Below, piece by piece: positions 51,631 through 60,527 of a stretch of 64,000 nt of DNA. Under the pieces are notes generated by a model, which made no database searches, was not told the origin of the DNA, and was given only the letters and a program-made list of their open reading frames with translations. This stretch comes from an uncultured Eubacterium sp. (GTDB taxonomy: Bacteria; Bacillota; Clostridia; Lachnospirales; Lachnospiraceae): the NCBI GenBank assembly GCA_910584245.1, contig CAJTZF010000007.1, positions 75,295 through 139,294 of the forward strand, given 5' to 3'. Positions within the stretch are counted from its first letter, which is position 1. Each line of letters opens with the position of its first letter. A program made the translations under genes and the position numbers.

Positions 51631-52213
51631 GCGGAAAAGTCTGTGTTTCTTTTTGATCTGTGCTGTGCTTGGCGCGGCGGCCGCCGTGGGCAGCGTGTAC
51701 TTGCAGGAACGGTTGTCAGGCCCCAAAATCGAGAAATGGCGGCTGGAAACGCCGGTAGTGTACAGCAAGGAGCTTCAGGACAAAGTGATGGAAATGCAGA
51801 CGGAAAAACAGACATGTGTGTTATGGAGAAAGAAGAAGTTTGTTTGTGTGGAAAACATGGAACTGGGAAGACAGGTCATTATTGACGCGTACGGAATCGC
51901 CGGGAGTTCCTCCGTGCTGTTTCCGAATGCCAATGTGCTGCATACGGATGACACGGGGACCTGCCTGCTAAGTAGTGATGTGGCGTGGAACTTGTTTGGC
52001 GGGACGGATATCGCGGGACGGAATGTGTCGGTTGACGGAGTGGAATATACCGTGGCCGGCGTGGTATTCCAGGAAGAGCAGCTATGTGTCTTTGAACTGG
52101 ACCCGGAAAAGGAGCAGAAGCTGACACATGCGGCCGTATATTGCGAACGAAGCGAGGAAAACCAGCTGCAAAAGCAGAGAATAAACGCAGCGCTACAACA
52201 AGATTCACTTTGA
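51623..52213 (+). CDS. MacB periplasmic-core-domain-like protein, single TM, no FtsX part
   Basis: 196 aa from ATG 51623, overlapping the adaptor's stop. One TM (about 7-25, LCFFLICAVLGAAAAVGSVYL) precedes an extracellular domain. CLLSSDVAWNLFGGTDIAGR followed by NVSVDGVEYTVAGVVFQEE matches the MacB-PCD pattern (LS..A..LFG...IG....V.G..Y.V.GV). The four-helix FtsX permease part is missing. It may be an extracellular partner of the adaptor rather than a transporter. It ends at the promoter of the next gene. Confidence 0.65.
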   Translation: MNRRKSLCFFLICAVLGAAAAVGSVYLQERLSGPKIEKWRLETPVVYSKELQDKVMEMQTEKQTCVLWRKKKFVCVENMELGRQVIIDAYGIAGSSSVLFPNANVLHTDDTGTCLLSSDVAWNLFGGTDIAGRNVSVDGVEYTVAGVVFQEEQLCVFELDPEKEQKLTHAAVYCERSEENQLQKQRINAALQQDSL

Positions 52214-52238
52214 CATTTTGCTTATGATCCAGTATACT
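52210..52238 (+). promoter_or_regulatory. Promoter of the YhfC-like gene
   Basis: TTGACA (52210-52215), 17-bp spacer, TATACT (52233-52238): near-consensus, overlapping the last codon of the preceding gene. Confidence 0.85.
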
Positions 52239-52296
52239 TATAGTCAGTTGCTGAAAATAAAAGTACTTGGCTTAAGATAAGAAAGGGAAGTGTGAG

Positions 52297-53109
52297 ATGG
52301 TATCTACAATTACTATGCTGGTAATGGCAATCTGCGTTTTAGTCAGTGTCGCTGTGCCTGTGATTCCTTTATTTATGATTCGAAAACGTTCGAGTAAAAT
52401 CGAGACAGGACTATCCGGCGCTGTCGGATACGGCTTTCTCGGTTATATCTGGCAGTATTTGTTTTATATGTTTGTGGGGGCATTTATTGCCGGGGAGCTG
52501 GCCCGGGGAGGAGGCGCATTCCAGACCGCAGTAATGAATATTTTGCTTACCTTTGTGAGCACGGCCTTTACGGCGCTCAGTCTTTACTGGGGCATTTATC
52601 TTACGAACCAAAAGCAGATTTCCCTGTATCGGAGCGCCGCTGTAGGCATCGGGTTTTCGCTTGGAAAAATCGCTATAGACCTGGTTTATCCCTATGTGTA
52701 CAGCATGTACTTTGCATTTCAGATTAATGCAGGGACGTTCCAGGCGGATGAGGATATGAGGCTCTCGATTTTGAACACCTCCATCGGTTCGCTGCTTACA
52801 GGAACGTATAAATGCCTTCTTATGTTTGTCATTATTTTTGCAATTACACTAATTATGGGACATTATTATATCGAAAAGAACAGGAAAATGACGTGGCTGT
52901 CTGTCATTGCTAGTTATGAGGTAATTATGCTTATCAATATTTTACTTCGTTTTCTTTTGAAAAATAGTGTGTTTTTTGATGTTTCGCTTATGGTTGTTTT
53001 CACGGTGTTTGCATTGGCGGCGGGAGCGATTTTGTACAACTGGTTTTGCAACGGTGAAGTGGAGGTCAATCCACTTGCGGCTGTCCGCTCGTTAAAAGGG
53101 AAGAAATAG
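52297..53109 (+). CDS. YhfC-like polytopic membrane protein
   Basis: 270 aa, with about seven or eight TMs. The start VSTITMLVMAICVLVSVAVPVIPLFMIRKR and overall layout resemble YhfC (putative intramembrane metalloprotease family). The conserved G-I-G-H-G-type stretch of YhfC reads GIGFSLGKIAID here, without the His, so catalytic activity is doubtful. It ends two bases before the pseudouridine synthase start, so the two are co-transcribed. Confidence 0.5.
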   Translation: MVSTITMLVMAICVLVSVAVPVIPLFMIRKRSSKIETGLSGAVGYGFLGYIWQYLFYMFVGAFIAGELARGGGAFQTAVMNILLTFVSTAFTALSLYWGIYLTNQKQISLYRSAAVGIGFSLGKIAIDLVYPYVYSMYFAFQINAGTFQADEDMRLSILNTSIGSLLTGTYKCLLMFVIIFAITLIMGHYYIEKNRKMTWLSVIASYEVIMLINILLRFLLKNSVFFDVSLMVVFTVFALAAGAILYNWFCNGEVEVNPLAAVRSLKGKK

Positions 53110-53110
53110 T

Positions 53111-53824
53111 ATGGATATCAGACTGGATAAATATATATCTGATTTTACGGAGCTGACCCGGTCGGAGGCAAAAAAGGCGATACGGGACGGCAGAGTCCGG
53201 GTTAATGGGGAGACGGCAAGGAAACCAAATGCCAAACTCTCTTTCTCGGACTCTGTTTTTATGGGAGAGGAAGAAGTGGTGGGGGAGCGTTATCAGTATA
53301 TTATGTTTAATAAGCCGGCAGGAGTGGTGTCGGCTACCGTTGACAGGGATGAAACTACGGTTGTAGAATATGTGCGCAGCAGAAGCCCGCGCCATCTGGC
53401 AAAGGATTTGTTTCCGATGGGGCGCCTGGACAAGGATACCCGGGGGCTTTTGGTACTGACAAATGACGGAGATATGGCGCACCGCCTGCTCTCCCCCGCG
53501 CGCCATGTACCGAAAAAATATTATGTCGTCCTGGACGTGGAGATAAACTCTACAGACGTAGAACAGATGCGGTCGGGACTGGACATCGGGGAGAAGCATT
53601 TGACAAAGCCCGCCCATATGGAGATTATTTCTGGAAATGAGTGCTTTCTAACGATTACAGAGGGAAAGTACCATCAGATTAAACGGATGTTCCGCTGTCT
53701 TGGCAAAACGGTCGTGGGGCTCAAACGGGTGGAAATGGCGGGGCTCAAGCTGGATGAATCGCTGGCGGAGGGGGAGTGGCGTTTTCTCACAGAGGAGGAA
53801 ATCGAATATTTGAAAACGTTGTGA
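53111..53824 (+). CDS. RsuA/RluB-family pseudouridine synthase
   Basis: 237 aa. An N-terminal S4 RNA-binding domain (RLDKYISDFTELTRSEAKKAIRDGRVRVNG) is followed by NKPAGVVSATVDRDETTV, the catalytic GRLDKDTRGLL (Asp107) and the C-terminal EGKYHQIKRMF, GLKRVEM. It isomerises one uridine in rRNA (16S Psi516 for RsuA, 23S for RluB/E); the short length and sequence DRDETTVVEYV favour RsuA. Confidence 0.93.
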   Translation: MDIRLDKYISDFTELTRSEAKKAIRDGRVRVNGETARKPNAKLSFSDSVFMGEEEVVGERYQYIMFNKPAGVVSATVDRDETTVVEYVRSRSPRHLAKDLFPMGRLDKDTRGLLVLTNDGDMAHRLLSPARHVPKKYYVVLDVEINSTDVEQMRSGLDIGEKHLTKPAHMEIISGNECFLTITEGKYHQIKRMFRCLGKTVVGLKRVEMAGLKLDESLAEGEWRFLTEEEIEYLKTL

Positions 53825-53855
53825 CATTAAGTGGAAAGGCATGAGGAGAGAAGAG

Positions 53856-54458
53856 ATGGCAAAAAATAAATTTTATGCAGTTAAGGCAGGGAAAAGACCG
53901 GGGATCTATCTGACATGGGAGGCTTGCAAAAATGAGGTGCACGGGTTTCCGGGAGCTGTGTATAAAAGCTTTCCGACGCGGGCGGAGGCCGAGCGATATC
54001 TGGAAGCGGACGGGCAGCAGCCGGACGGGTTGGAAACGCTGTCCGAAGGGAGTGCCGTCGCCTATGTGGATGGCAGCTATAATGCAGCGACGAAGGAGTA
54101 CGGCTGCGGCGTAGTTTTTTTGGCGGACGGCGAGGAAGTTCAGATAGCACAAAAGGGTGAAAATAGGGATCTCGCTTCCATGCGGAATGTGGCGGGAGAA
54201 ATATTGGGCGCGGAGCTGGCGATGAAAAAGGCGGTGGAAATGGGAATCCGTAAATTGAGCATTTACCACGACTATCAGGGAATCGCCTCCTGGTGCCAAG
54301 GGGACTGGAAGGCGAATAAGGAGGGAACAAAGGCGTATAAGGCATATTTTGATTCGATCCGGGATGAAATTGAGATCTGTTTTGTGAAAGTAAAGGGGCA
54401 CTCCGGCGACAAGTATAATGATAAGGCGGATGAGCTGGCCAAGAGCGCTATTTTTTAG
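53856..54458 (+). CDS. RNase H1 with N-terminal viroplasmin-like hybrid-binding domain
   Basis: 200 aa from ATG 53856, behind GAGGAGAG. Residues 3-48 (FYAVKAGKRPGIYLTWEACKNEV, GAVYKSFPT) are the caulimovirus-VI/hybrid-binding domain seen in Gram-positive and eukaryotic RNase H1. The catalytic domain has the DEDD set Asp72, Glu115, Asp139 and Asp189, with His182 in GHSGDKYND. It degrades the RNA of RNA-DNA hybrids such as R-loops. All key residues are intact. Confidence 0.95.
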   Translation: MAKNKFYAVKAGKRPGIYLTWEACKNEVHGFPGAVYKSFPTRAEAERYLEADGQQPDGLETLSEGSAVAYVDGSYNAATKEYGCGVVFLADGEEVQIAQKGENRDLASMRNVAGEILGAELAMKKAVEMGIRKLSIYHDYQGIASWCQGDWKANKEGTKAYKAYFDSIRDEIEICFVKVKGHSGDKYNDKADELAKSAIF

Positions 54459-54473
54459 TGGGAGTTAGTAGCA

Positions 54474-54525
54474 AAGGGCTGGCGCGCCAGTGATTCGTAA
54501 TCTGGTGCGCCAACCCCTTCTTTTT
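54474..54525. terminator. Terminator between RNase H1 and ppk
   Basis: AAGGGCTGGCGCGCCAG (54474-54490) with CTGGTGCGCCAACCCCTT (54502-54519), followed by T-rich sequence; converging genes. Confidence 0.85.
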
Positions 54526-56614
54526 ATCTATTTTCCCTGGCCTCTTTACAAAATGTCATTTGGGCGCTGATCCCCGGTTTTCCGCGGTGATCCGCCTTTT
54601 TGTATGTGCCCCCGTATATTTTGACCGGACTGTCCTTGTCCTTATCTATGACGTCGTCCGGGAGAAGAATGTGGGCTTTCAGGTTGTCGGAGAGCTGGAC
54701 TTCGAGTATGTGCATGATTTCCGTTTTAAGCTTCTCGTCCTCGACCGGAAAGAGGATTTCCACGCGTTTGTCCAGGTTTCTCGGCATCCAGTCCGCACTT
54801 CCCATGTATATTTCAGCATTGCCGTCATTTTCGAAATAAAAGATTCTTGCATGTTCCAAAAATGTGCCAACGATTGAGCGGACATGAATGGTCTCGCTCA
54901 TTCCCTTGATTCCCTGCTTCAGGCAGCAAATTCCCCGTACGATTAGCTGAATTTCGACGCCGGCGGCGGATGCTTCGTAGAGAGCCTTGATAATGCCTGC
55001 GTCACAAAGAGAGTTCATTTTGGCAATAATTTTGGCCGGTTTGCCGTCTATGGCATTGTCGCGTTCCCGGTTAATGAGGGAGACAAATTTGTCCCTCAGC
55101 CAGTTTGGCGCAAGAGATAGCTTGTTCCACACAAGCGGTTCGGAATAGCCCGACAGCATGTTGAAAACGGCGGTGGCGTCCTCGCCAAACGGACGCTTGC
55201 ACGTAAACATCCCCATGTCCGTGTAGAGCTTCGCCGTCGAGTCGTTGTAGTTGCCCGTTCCGAGGTGGACGTAGCGGCGGATGCCGTCCTCCTCCCTGCG
55301 CACGACGAGTGTGATTTTGCTGTGTGTTTTTAAGCCGACCAGGCCGTAAATTACGTGGCATCCCGCCTTTTCCAGCTTGCGTGCCCAGACAATATTATTT
55401 TCTTCATCAAAACGCGCTTTCAGCTCTACGAGTACGGTCACCTGCTTGCCATTTTCTGCTGCCTGGGCAAGGGAAGCGATAATCGGCGAATTGCTGCTGA
55501 CGCGGTAAAGCGTCTGTTTGATCGCCAGCACATCCGGGTCTTTGGACGCCAGGCGCACAAAATTTACGACTGGGTCAAATGTCTCATACGGGTGGTGGAG
55601 AAGGATGTCTCCCTGCCGGATCTGTTCAAACAGATCCCGGTTCATGTCGAGATTTTTTGGCGTCTGTGGATGGAACGGCGCATCTTTCAAATGCTCATAC
55701 CCCTCCATGCCATATATTTTCATAAGGAAAGTGAGGTCAAGCGGGCCGTTGATTTTGAAAATATCCTCTTCGGCAATTCTCAGTTCTTTTTTCAATATGC
55801 GAAGAAGGCGTTTGTCGATGCCGGATTCCACTTCCAGGTGGATGACTTCTCCCCATTGGCGTTTTTTGATCTGTTTTTCAATCTCAATCAGAAGGTCGGC
55901 GGCCTCGTCCTCATCGATCGTCAGATCCGCATTACGCATGACGCGGTAAGGTGATGCGGCAACAACTTTATAATTGAGAAAAAGTTTTTGTATGTTTTTT
56001 TCGATAATTTGCTCCAACAGAATAACCGCAGTTTCGCCTTCCATTTCGGAGGGAACAGGTACGACCCGGGGGAGAACGGAAGGGACTTGTACGGTCGCAA
56101 AGTCAATGGCGTCTTTATGTTTTTTGTCCACGAGCAGCGCCGCGATGTTCAATGTTTTATTCCGTATGAGCGGGAATGGGCGGGAGGAGTCCACCGCCAT
56201 CGGGGTCAGTACGGGATACACCTCTTTGAGAAAGTAGCGGTCGACATAGGCGGCCTGGTCTTTCGTGAGGTTTTCGTACTGTGTAATAATCTTTAATCCC
56301 TGGCGTTTGAGAGAGGGGAGAAAAGACCGGTTATACGTGTTGTACTGGGCGTTTACGAGCTCATGTGTGCCGAGCGAAATAGCCTCGAGCTGTTCTTTCG
56401 GAGTGAGCCCGGCAATATCTTTCTTTGTGTATTTCGCATGAACCATATCTTTTAAAGAGGCGATGCGGATCATGATAAACTCGTCCAGGTTCGATGCGGT
56501 TATGCTTAAAAATTTCAGTCGTTCCATAAGCGGGAGGGTCTTGTCTTTTGCCTCGGACAAAATGCGGTAGTTAAATCCAAGCCAGCTCAATTCCCTATTG
56601 TAAAATTTACTCAT
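54524..56614 (-). CDS. ppk: Polyphosphate kinase
   Basis: 696 aa, normal length for PPK1. It starts FYNRELSWLGFNYRIL and has the N-domain ASNLDEFIMIRIASLKD and LLHHPYETFDPVVNFV. The active-site KTHSKITLVVR and YVHLGTGNYND carry the autophosphorylated His region. It makes and degrades polyphosphate from ATP. The ATG overlaps the ppx stop (ATGA), so the pair is translationally coupled. Confidence 0.95.
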   Translation of the reverse strand: MSKFYNRELSWLGFNYRILSEAKDKTLPLMERLKFLSITASNLDEFIMIRIASLKDMVHAKYTKKDIAGLTPKEQLEAISLGTHELVNAQYNTYNRSFLPSLKRQGLKIITQYENLTKDQAAYVDRYFLKEVYPVLTPMAVDSSRPFPLIRNKTLNIAALLVDKKHKDAIDFATVQVPSVLPRVVPVPSEMEGETAVILLEQIIEKNIQKLFLNYKVVAASPYRVMRNADLTIDEDEAADLLIEIEKQIKKRQWGEVIHLEVESGIDKRLLRILKKELRIAEEDIFKINGPLDLTFLMKIYGMEGYEHLKDAPFHPQTPKNLDMNRDLFEQIRQGDILLHHPYETFDPVVNFVRLASKDPDVLAIKQTLYRVSSNSPIIASLAQAAENGKQVTVLVELKARFDEENNIVWARKLEKAGCHVIYGLVGLKTHSKITLVVRREEDGIRRYVHLGTGNYNDSTAKLYTDMGMFTCKRPFGEDATAVFNMLSGYSEPLVWNKLSLAPNWLRDKFVSLINRERDNAIDGKPAKIIAKMNSLCDAGIIKALYEASAAGVEIQLIVRGICCLKQGIKGMSETIHVRSIVGTFLEHARIFYFENDGNAEIYMGSADWMPRNLDKRVEILFPVEDEKLKTEIMHILEVQLSDNLKAHILLPDDVIDKDKDSPVKIYGGTYKKADHRGKPGISAQMTFCKEARENR

Positions 56615-58143
56615 ATGCTTCCTCCTTGTTTTAATATCGGTTTATCCCGGCGTTTTTGCAGTACGGGCCGGATGCCGAAAACCTCCTCAAATACATTTGC
56701 CTTTTGGTGAAATAGTCCGATTTCCAGCGTAATGTCCGCCATCGTATAGGCGGCGATCATAAGCGAGTTGTCATGAAGGGAAACGCCTACGCGTTTGATT
56801 TTCTGTGTATTGCTCTTATCCAATACATTTGCCAGGCGGAGAAGTGCGCACAGTTTGACGATGATAATGTAATCGTCCCGCGTAATTTCGTTCTCAATTT
56901 CCTCATAGGCGGGGAAGTATTCGCTGTTGTAGCGGACGATGTTTGCCACGATAACCCGCTCTTTATGGGAAATCCCGATAATTTCGGTACTCATAATAAT
57001 TTTGTAGGAGTTCTCCCTCGTCTGGCGCATATTAATAAACGCCCCGCAGCTGTGGAGTATGACGCCAATCTGCAAAAGCAGGCGTTCCCGTCTGCCAAGC
57101 CCGTGAAGCTTACGGATGCTGTCAAAGATTTCGGTGGCGAGGTAGGAAACGTTGTCCACGTGGTCCATATTGACCCGGTAGCGGAGTGCAATATTTTTTG
57201 CGGTGGCAAGAATATCCTGTGTAAAATCGTGTTTAGATCCCAAATGTTCTTTTTTTTCTGCAAATTCGGCCGCCATGCTGTCGCACAAGTCCGTTGCAGA
57301 CATATATATGTCGTCGCACTTAGTCAGGGAAGCGATCTTTCGGAAAAGCAGGAGGGATGGAATAATCAGCTCAGACTGCTCCGTTTTTAAAAAGTCGGAA
57401 AGATTAATTTTTGAAAACTCTTTCCGCGTAATAAGTCCGGTAAAACCTTTCTCCAATTCCATGAGACGGTGTTTGATTTCCGGTATTTTTGTCCCAACTG
57501 CTATGATATGGTGTATTTTCGTGTTTGGAAGATACATATGGCAAAAGGAATTCAGATCCTTATCCATATATTCGGAGATCAGTTCATGGTAGCTAAACGT
57601 CTCCGGCTCCAGTGTGTGAAGCAGTTCGCTAATGCGGGATGCGCCCAGTTTCAGGTTTTGTGTGAAGGCGAGCGTGCCCTCGTGAAACAGGGAGAGCTGT
57701 ACGCTTCCGGCGCCCAGGTCAACGATGAGCGCACCCTCTTCAATCATATCACTAAAACTCTTTTCTTTCATGTAAATTGCCTTGTAATACAGAAAGCGCT
57801 CCTCACTGTTGCTCAATATCCGGATCCGGATATCTGCCTGGAGCTTGATCTGGTCCAGTACGACAAGCTTGTTGGATGATTCCCGAAGGGCGTCTGTGCC
57901 ATAGGCATGATAGGTACTGACGCGGTATTCTTTCATTATTTTTTTAAATTCCCCGAGGACGCGGCAGATTTCAGACATGGTTTTGTATGAAATCTGTCCG
58001 TTTGCAAAGATTTCTTTTCCCAGGGACAATTTGTGCCTGATATGTGTCACTTCTACGACGCCATGAGCTTTTGAGATCTCAAAGATTTTCATGGCAAGCT
58101 CGCTTGAGCCGACATCGATGGCAGCAAAGGTAGTAATCGCCAT
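56611..58143 (-). CDS. ppx: Exopolyphosphatase / GppA-family phosphatase
   Basis: 510 aa. An ASKHA ATPase-like fold: FAAIDVGSSELAMKIFEI, YGTDALRESSNK, LIVDLGAGSVQLSLF with the family's phosphate-binding Gly motifs. The C-terminal HD-type helical domain (about 310-500) has GVILHSCGAFIN and SHKERVIVANIVRYN. It hydrolyses polyphosphate ends or pppGpp. It is unusual in that no SD lies within 30 bases of the ATG; GGAGG is 37 bases upstream, with a hairpin between (see findings). Confidence 0.9.
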   Translation of the reverse strand: MAITTFAAIDVGSSELAMKIFEISKAHGVVEVTHIRHKLSLGKEIFANGQISYKTMSEICRVLGEFKKIMKEYRVSTYHAYGTDALRESSNKLVVLDQIKLQADIRIRILSNSEERFLYYKAIYMKEKSFSDMIEEGALIVDLGAGSVQLSLFHEGTLAFTQNLKLGASRISELLHTLEPETFSYHELISEYMDKDLNSFCHMYLPNTKIHHIIAVGTKIPEIKHRLMELEKGFTGLITRKEFSKINLSDFLKTEQSELIIPSLLLFRKIASLTKCDDIYMSATDLCDSMAAEFAEKKEHLGSKHDFTQDILATAKNIALRYRVNMDHVDNVSYLATEIFDSIRKLHGLGRRERLLLQIGVILHSCGAFINMRQTRENSYKIIMSTEIIGISHKERVIVANIVRYNSEYFPAYEEIENEITRDDYIIIVKLCALLRLANVLDKSNTQKIKRVGVSLHDNSLMIAAYTMADITLEIGLFHQKANVFEEVFGIRPVLQKRRDKPILKQGGSI

Positions 58144-58186
58144 AACAAATTGTTGCCGATTACCGGTTGCGGTAACCGTTCCTCCT
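58144..58186 (-). promoter_or_regulatory. Hairpin between SD and start of ppx
   Basis: GATTACCG (58158-58165) pairs with CGGTAACC (58170-58177), including one G-T pair, and a palindrome AACAAATTGTT (58144-58154) touches the ATG. The only good SD (GGAGG) is at about 58182-58186. Folding of the hairpin would bring it nearer to the start. The rest of the gap to queA, 58191-58400, is AT-rich with no gene seen. Confidence 0.4.
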
Positions 58187-58414
58187 TCCTATCCTAATTT
58201 GTCTCCCGTCTTGATTTATTTCTATTGTACTATTATTTTATTAAATTCGCCAGTATTTTATTGCAAAGATTTCTATTATCATATAGAATGATACCAGGGT
58301 CAGAAGGCCATGATGTTCCAGCTTGCACGGGCCGCATGGATAGGAGACTTAAAAAGCAGGATACATGGATTTTAGAAACAATGTTTTATGACGGACGAGG
58401 AGGATAAGGGTGAG

Positions 58415-59440
58415 TTGAATACAAGTGATTTTTATTTTGAGCTGCCGAAGGAGCAGATTGCACAGGATCCGCTTCCAGACCGAAGCGCATCCCGGCTTAT
58501 GGTGCTTCACCGGGACAGCGGTATAATTGAACATAAGAAATTTACTGATCTTATACAATATTTAAAGCCAGGGGACTGCCTTGTGAGGAATAATACGAAA
58601 GTCATCCCGGCCAGGCTTTTTGGAACGAAGGAAGACACGGGGGCGGTTATTGAGTTTCTTTTGCTGAACCGCCGGACGGAGGATGTGTGGGAGACACTTG
58701 TGAAGCCGGGAAAGAAGGCGAGGGCCGGGGCGCGGGTAATGTTTGGCGACGGGCTTCTAAGTGGGGAGATTGTTGATGTTTTGGAGGATGGCAACCGGCT
58801 GGTGCGATTTTTTTATGATGGAATTTTTGAAGAGATTCTGGATGAACTCGGACAGATGCCGTTGCCCCCGTACATCACCCACAAACTCCAGGACAAAAAT
58901 CGCTACCAAACGGTATATGCGCGGTATGACGGTTCCGCGGCGGCGCCAACTGCGGGACTTCATTTTACGGAGGGCATGTTCGGAGAACTGGAGGGAAAAG
59001 GGGTTATTGTGGCAAATGTGACGCTTCATGTCGGACTTGGCACATTCCGCCCCGTCAAGGTAGATGACGTGACAAAACATCATATGCACTCAGAACACTA
59101 TTTTATTGAACCGGGAGAGGCGGAAAAGATTAACCGGGCAAAACGTGAGGGCAGGAGGGTCATCTGTGTGGGAACGACGAGCTGCCGCACAATAGAGTCC
59201 GCCGCGGATGAGAATGGGGTGGTGAGGGCAGACGAGGCGGATACGGATATTTTCATTTATCCCGGTTACCGGTTCAAGGTAATGGACCAGCTGATTACTA
59301 ATTTTCATTTGCCGGAATCGACACTTCTGATGCTGGTTTCCGCTTTGGCAGGCAAGGATTTTATTCTTCGCGCCTATGAAGAGGCGGTCAGGGAGGGATA
59401 CCGCTTTTTTAGCTTTGGGGACGCGATGCTGATCGTATGA
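58415..59440 (+). CDS. queA: S-adenosylmethionine:tRNA ribosyltransferase-isomerase
   Basis: 341 aa from TTG 58415. The start is chosen because the protein then begins as MNTSDFYFELPKEQIAQ, like other QueA proteins, and GAGGAGG/AAGGG lie just upstream; ATG 58388 is in frame but not preceded by an SD. YIRHxD-type motifs are seen as AAPTAGLHFTE and LHVGLGTFRPV, and the end HLPESTLLMLVSALAG is typical. It adds the ribosyl part of SAM to preQ1-tRNA, giving epoxyqueuosine. tgt is not next to it. Confidence 0.93.
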   Translation: MNTSDFYFELPKEQIAQDPLPDRSASRLMVLHRDSGIIEHKKFTDLIQYLKPGDCLVRNNTKVIPARLFGTKEDTGAVIEFLLLNRRTEDVWETLVKPGKKARAGARVMFGDGLLSGEIVDVLEDGNRLVRFFYDGIFEEILDELGQMPLPPYITHKLQDKNRYQTVYARYDGSAAAPTAGLHFTEGMFGELEGKGVIVANVTLHVGLGTFRPVKVDDVTKHHMHSEHYFIEPGEAEKINRAKREGRRVICVGTTSCRTIESAADENGVVRADEADTDIFIYPGYRFKVMDQLITNFHLPESTLLMLVSALAGKDFILRAYEEAVREGYRFFSFGDAMLIV

Positions 59441-59476
59441 TCGGATGGTAAGGCTAAGTATAAGGAGGGAAGTTTT

Positions 59477-60367
59477 TTGAGAAAAAAACTATTATTTATT
59501 TATAACCCCCATGCGGGTAAGGGGACGATGAAAAATAAGCTTTCGGATGTGATTGAGACATTTATGAAGGCGGACTATGAGGTGACAGTCTATGCGACGC
59601 AGCGGGAAGAGGAGGCGACTGAGATCGTACTGGAGCATGCGGGGGATTATGACCGGGTCGTGTGCTCCGGCGGGGATGGCACGCTTCACGAGGTCACGCA
59701 GGGGCTGATGGAGCTTCCGGCGGAGAAACGTCCGGTGTGTGGTTATATACCCGCGGGGACAGTAAATGATTTTGCCAGGGGACTGAAGCTTCCGATGCGG
59801 GTAAAGCTGGCTGCCAGGGTATCGGCAAAGGATAAAATCAAGCCCTTGGATATTGGGCGGATGAATGGCCGCTGTTTTACGTATGTGTGTGCGTTCGGAG
59901 CATTTACATCGGTATCATATGAGACGCCCCAGGCATTTAAGAACCTTCTTGGGAAGACCGCCTATCTTCTTCAGGGAATGGCCCAGCTCGGCAGCATAAA
60001 GGCATATCACGTTAAAATCCAGGCGGACCAGGAGACGATTGAGGATGATTTTATATTTGGCATGGTGAGTAATGCGAAAAGCATTGGCGGTTTTTCTTTT
60101 TTTAAAAACCGAAATGTGTCGTTGAATGACGGGCTATTTGAAGGCGTATTTATCCGCAAGCCGAAAACGCCGATGGAGCTTCAGGCTGTTTTAAATTCTT
60201 TTGTCAAGCTTGAGCCAAACGAGCAGATCTTAGGATTCCACGCAAAAAATTTCATTATCGCATCGGAGGAGGAAATTCCATTTACATTAGACGGGGAGAA
60301 CGGAGGCAGCTACCGGCGGACGGAAATCCAGTGCTGCCATAGGGCGATCGACTATGTGTGGGGATGA
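59477..60367 (+). CDS. Diacylglycerol kinase / YegS-BmrU family lipid kinase
   Basis: 296 aa from TTG 59477, behind AAGGAGGG. LLFIYNPHAGKG, the nucleotide-binding CSGGDGTLHEV and YIPAGTVNDFARGL are the signature of the DAGK_cat family. The C-terminal beta domain has LNDGLFEGVFI and FTLDGENGGSY. It probably phosphorylates diacylglycerol, linked to lipid recycling after lipoteichoic-acid synthesis in Gram-positives, but the family is broad. Not followed by a clear terminator; 60368-60527 is AT-rich with TTGAC/GTCAA repeats. Confidence 0.9.
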   Translation: MRKKLLFIYNPHAGKGTMKNKLSDVIETFMKADYEVTVYATQREEEATEIVLEHAGDYDRVVCSGGDGTLHEVTQGLMELPAEKRPVCGYIPAGTVNDFARGLKLPMRVKLAARVSAKDKIKPLDIGRMNGRCFTYVCAFGAFTSVSYETPQAFKNLLGKTAYLLQGMAQLGSIKAYHVKIQADQETIEDDFIFGMVSNAKSIGGFSFFKNRNVSLNDGLFEGVFIRKPKTPMELQAVLNSFVKLEPNEQILGFHAKNFIIASEEEIPFTLDGENGGSYRRTEIQCCHRAIDYVWG

Positions 60368-60527
60368 AACATTGACTTTTTTTTGTCAAACTTTCAACAA
60401 AAAACTGTCATATTAGTAATTTATACTAGGCATTGTAAAAAAATATTAGATTTCTTATAATCCAAGTGTAAGCGTAGTGCACTGGGGGGTTTGGAATCTC
60501 AAGGTAAGGATGAAAGGAAGTAATGAT

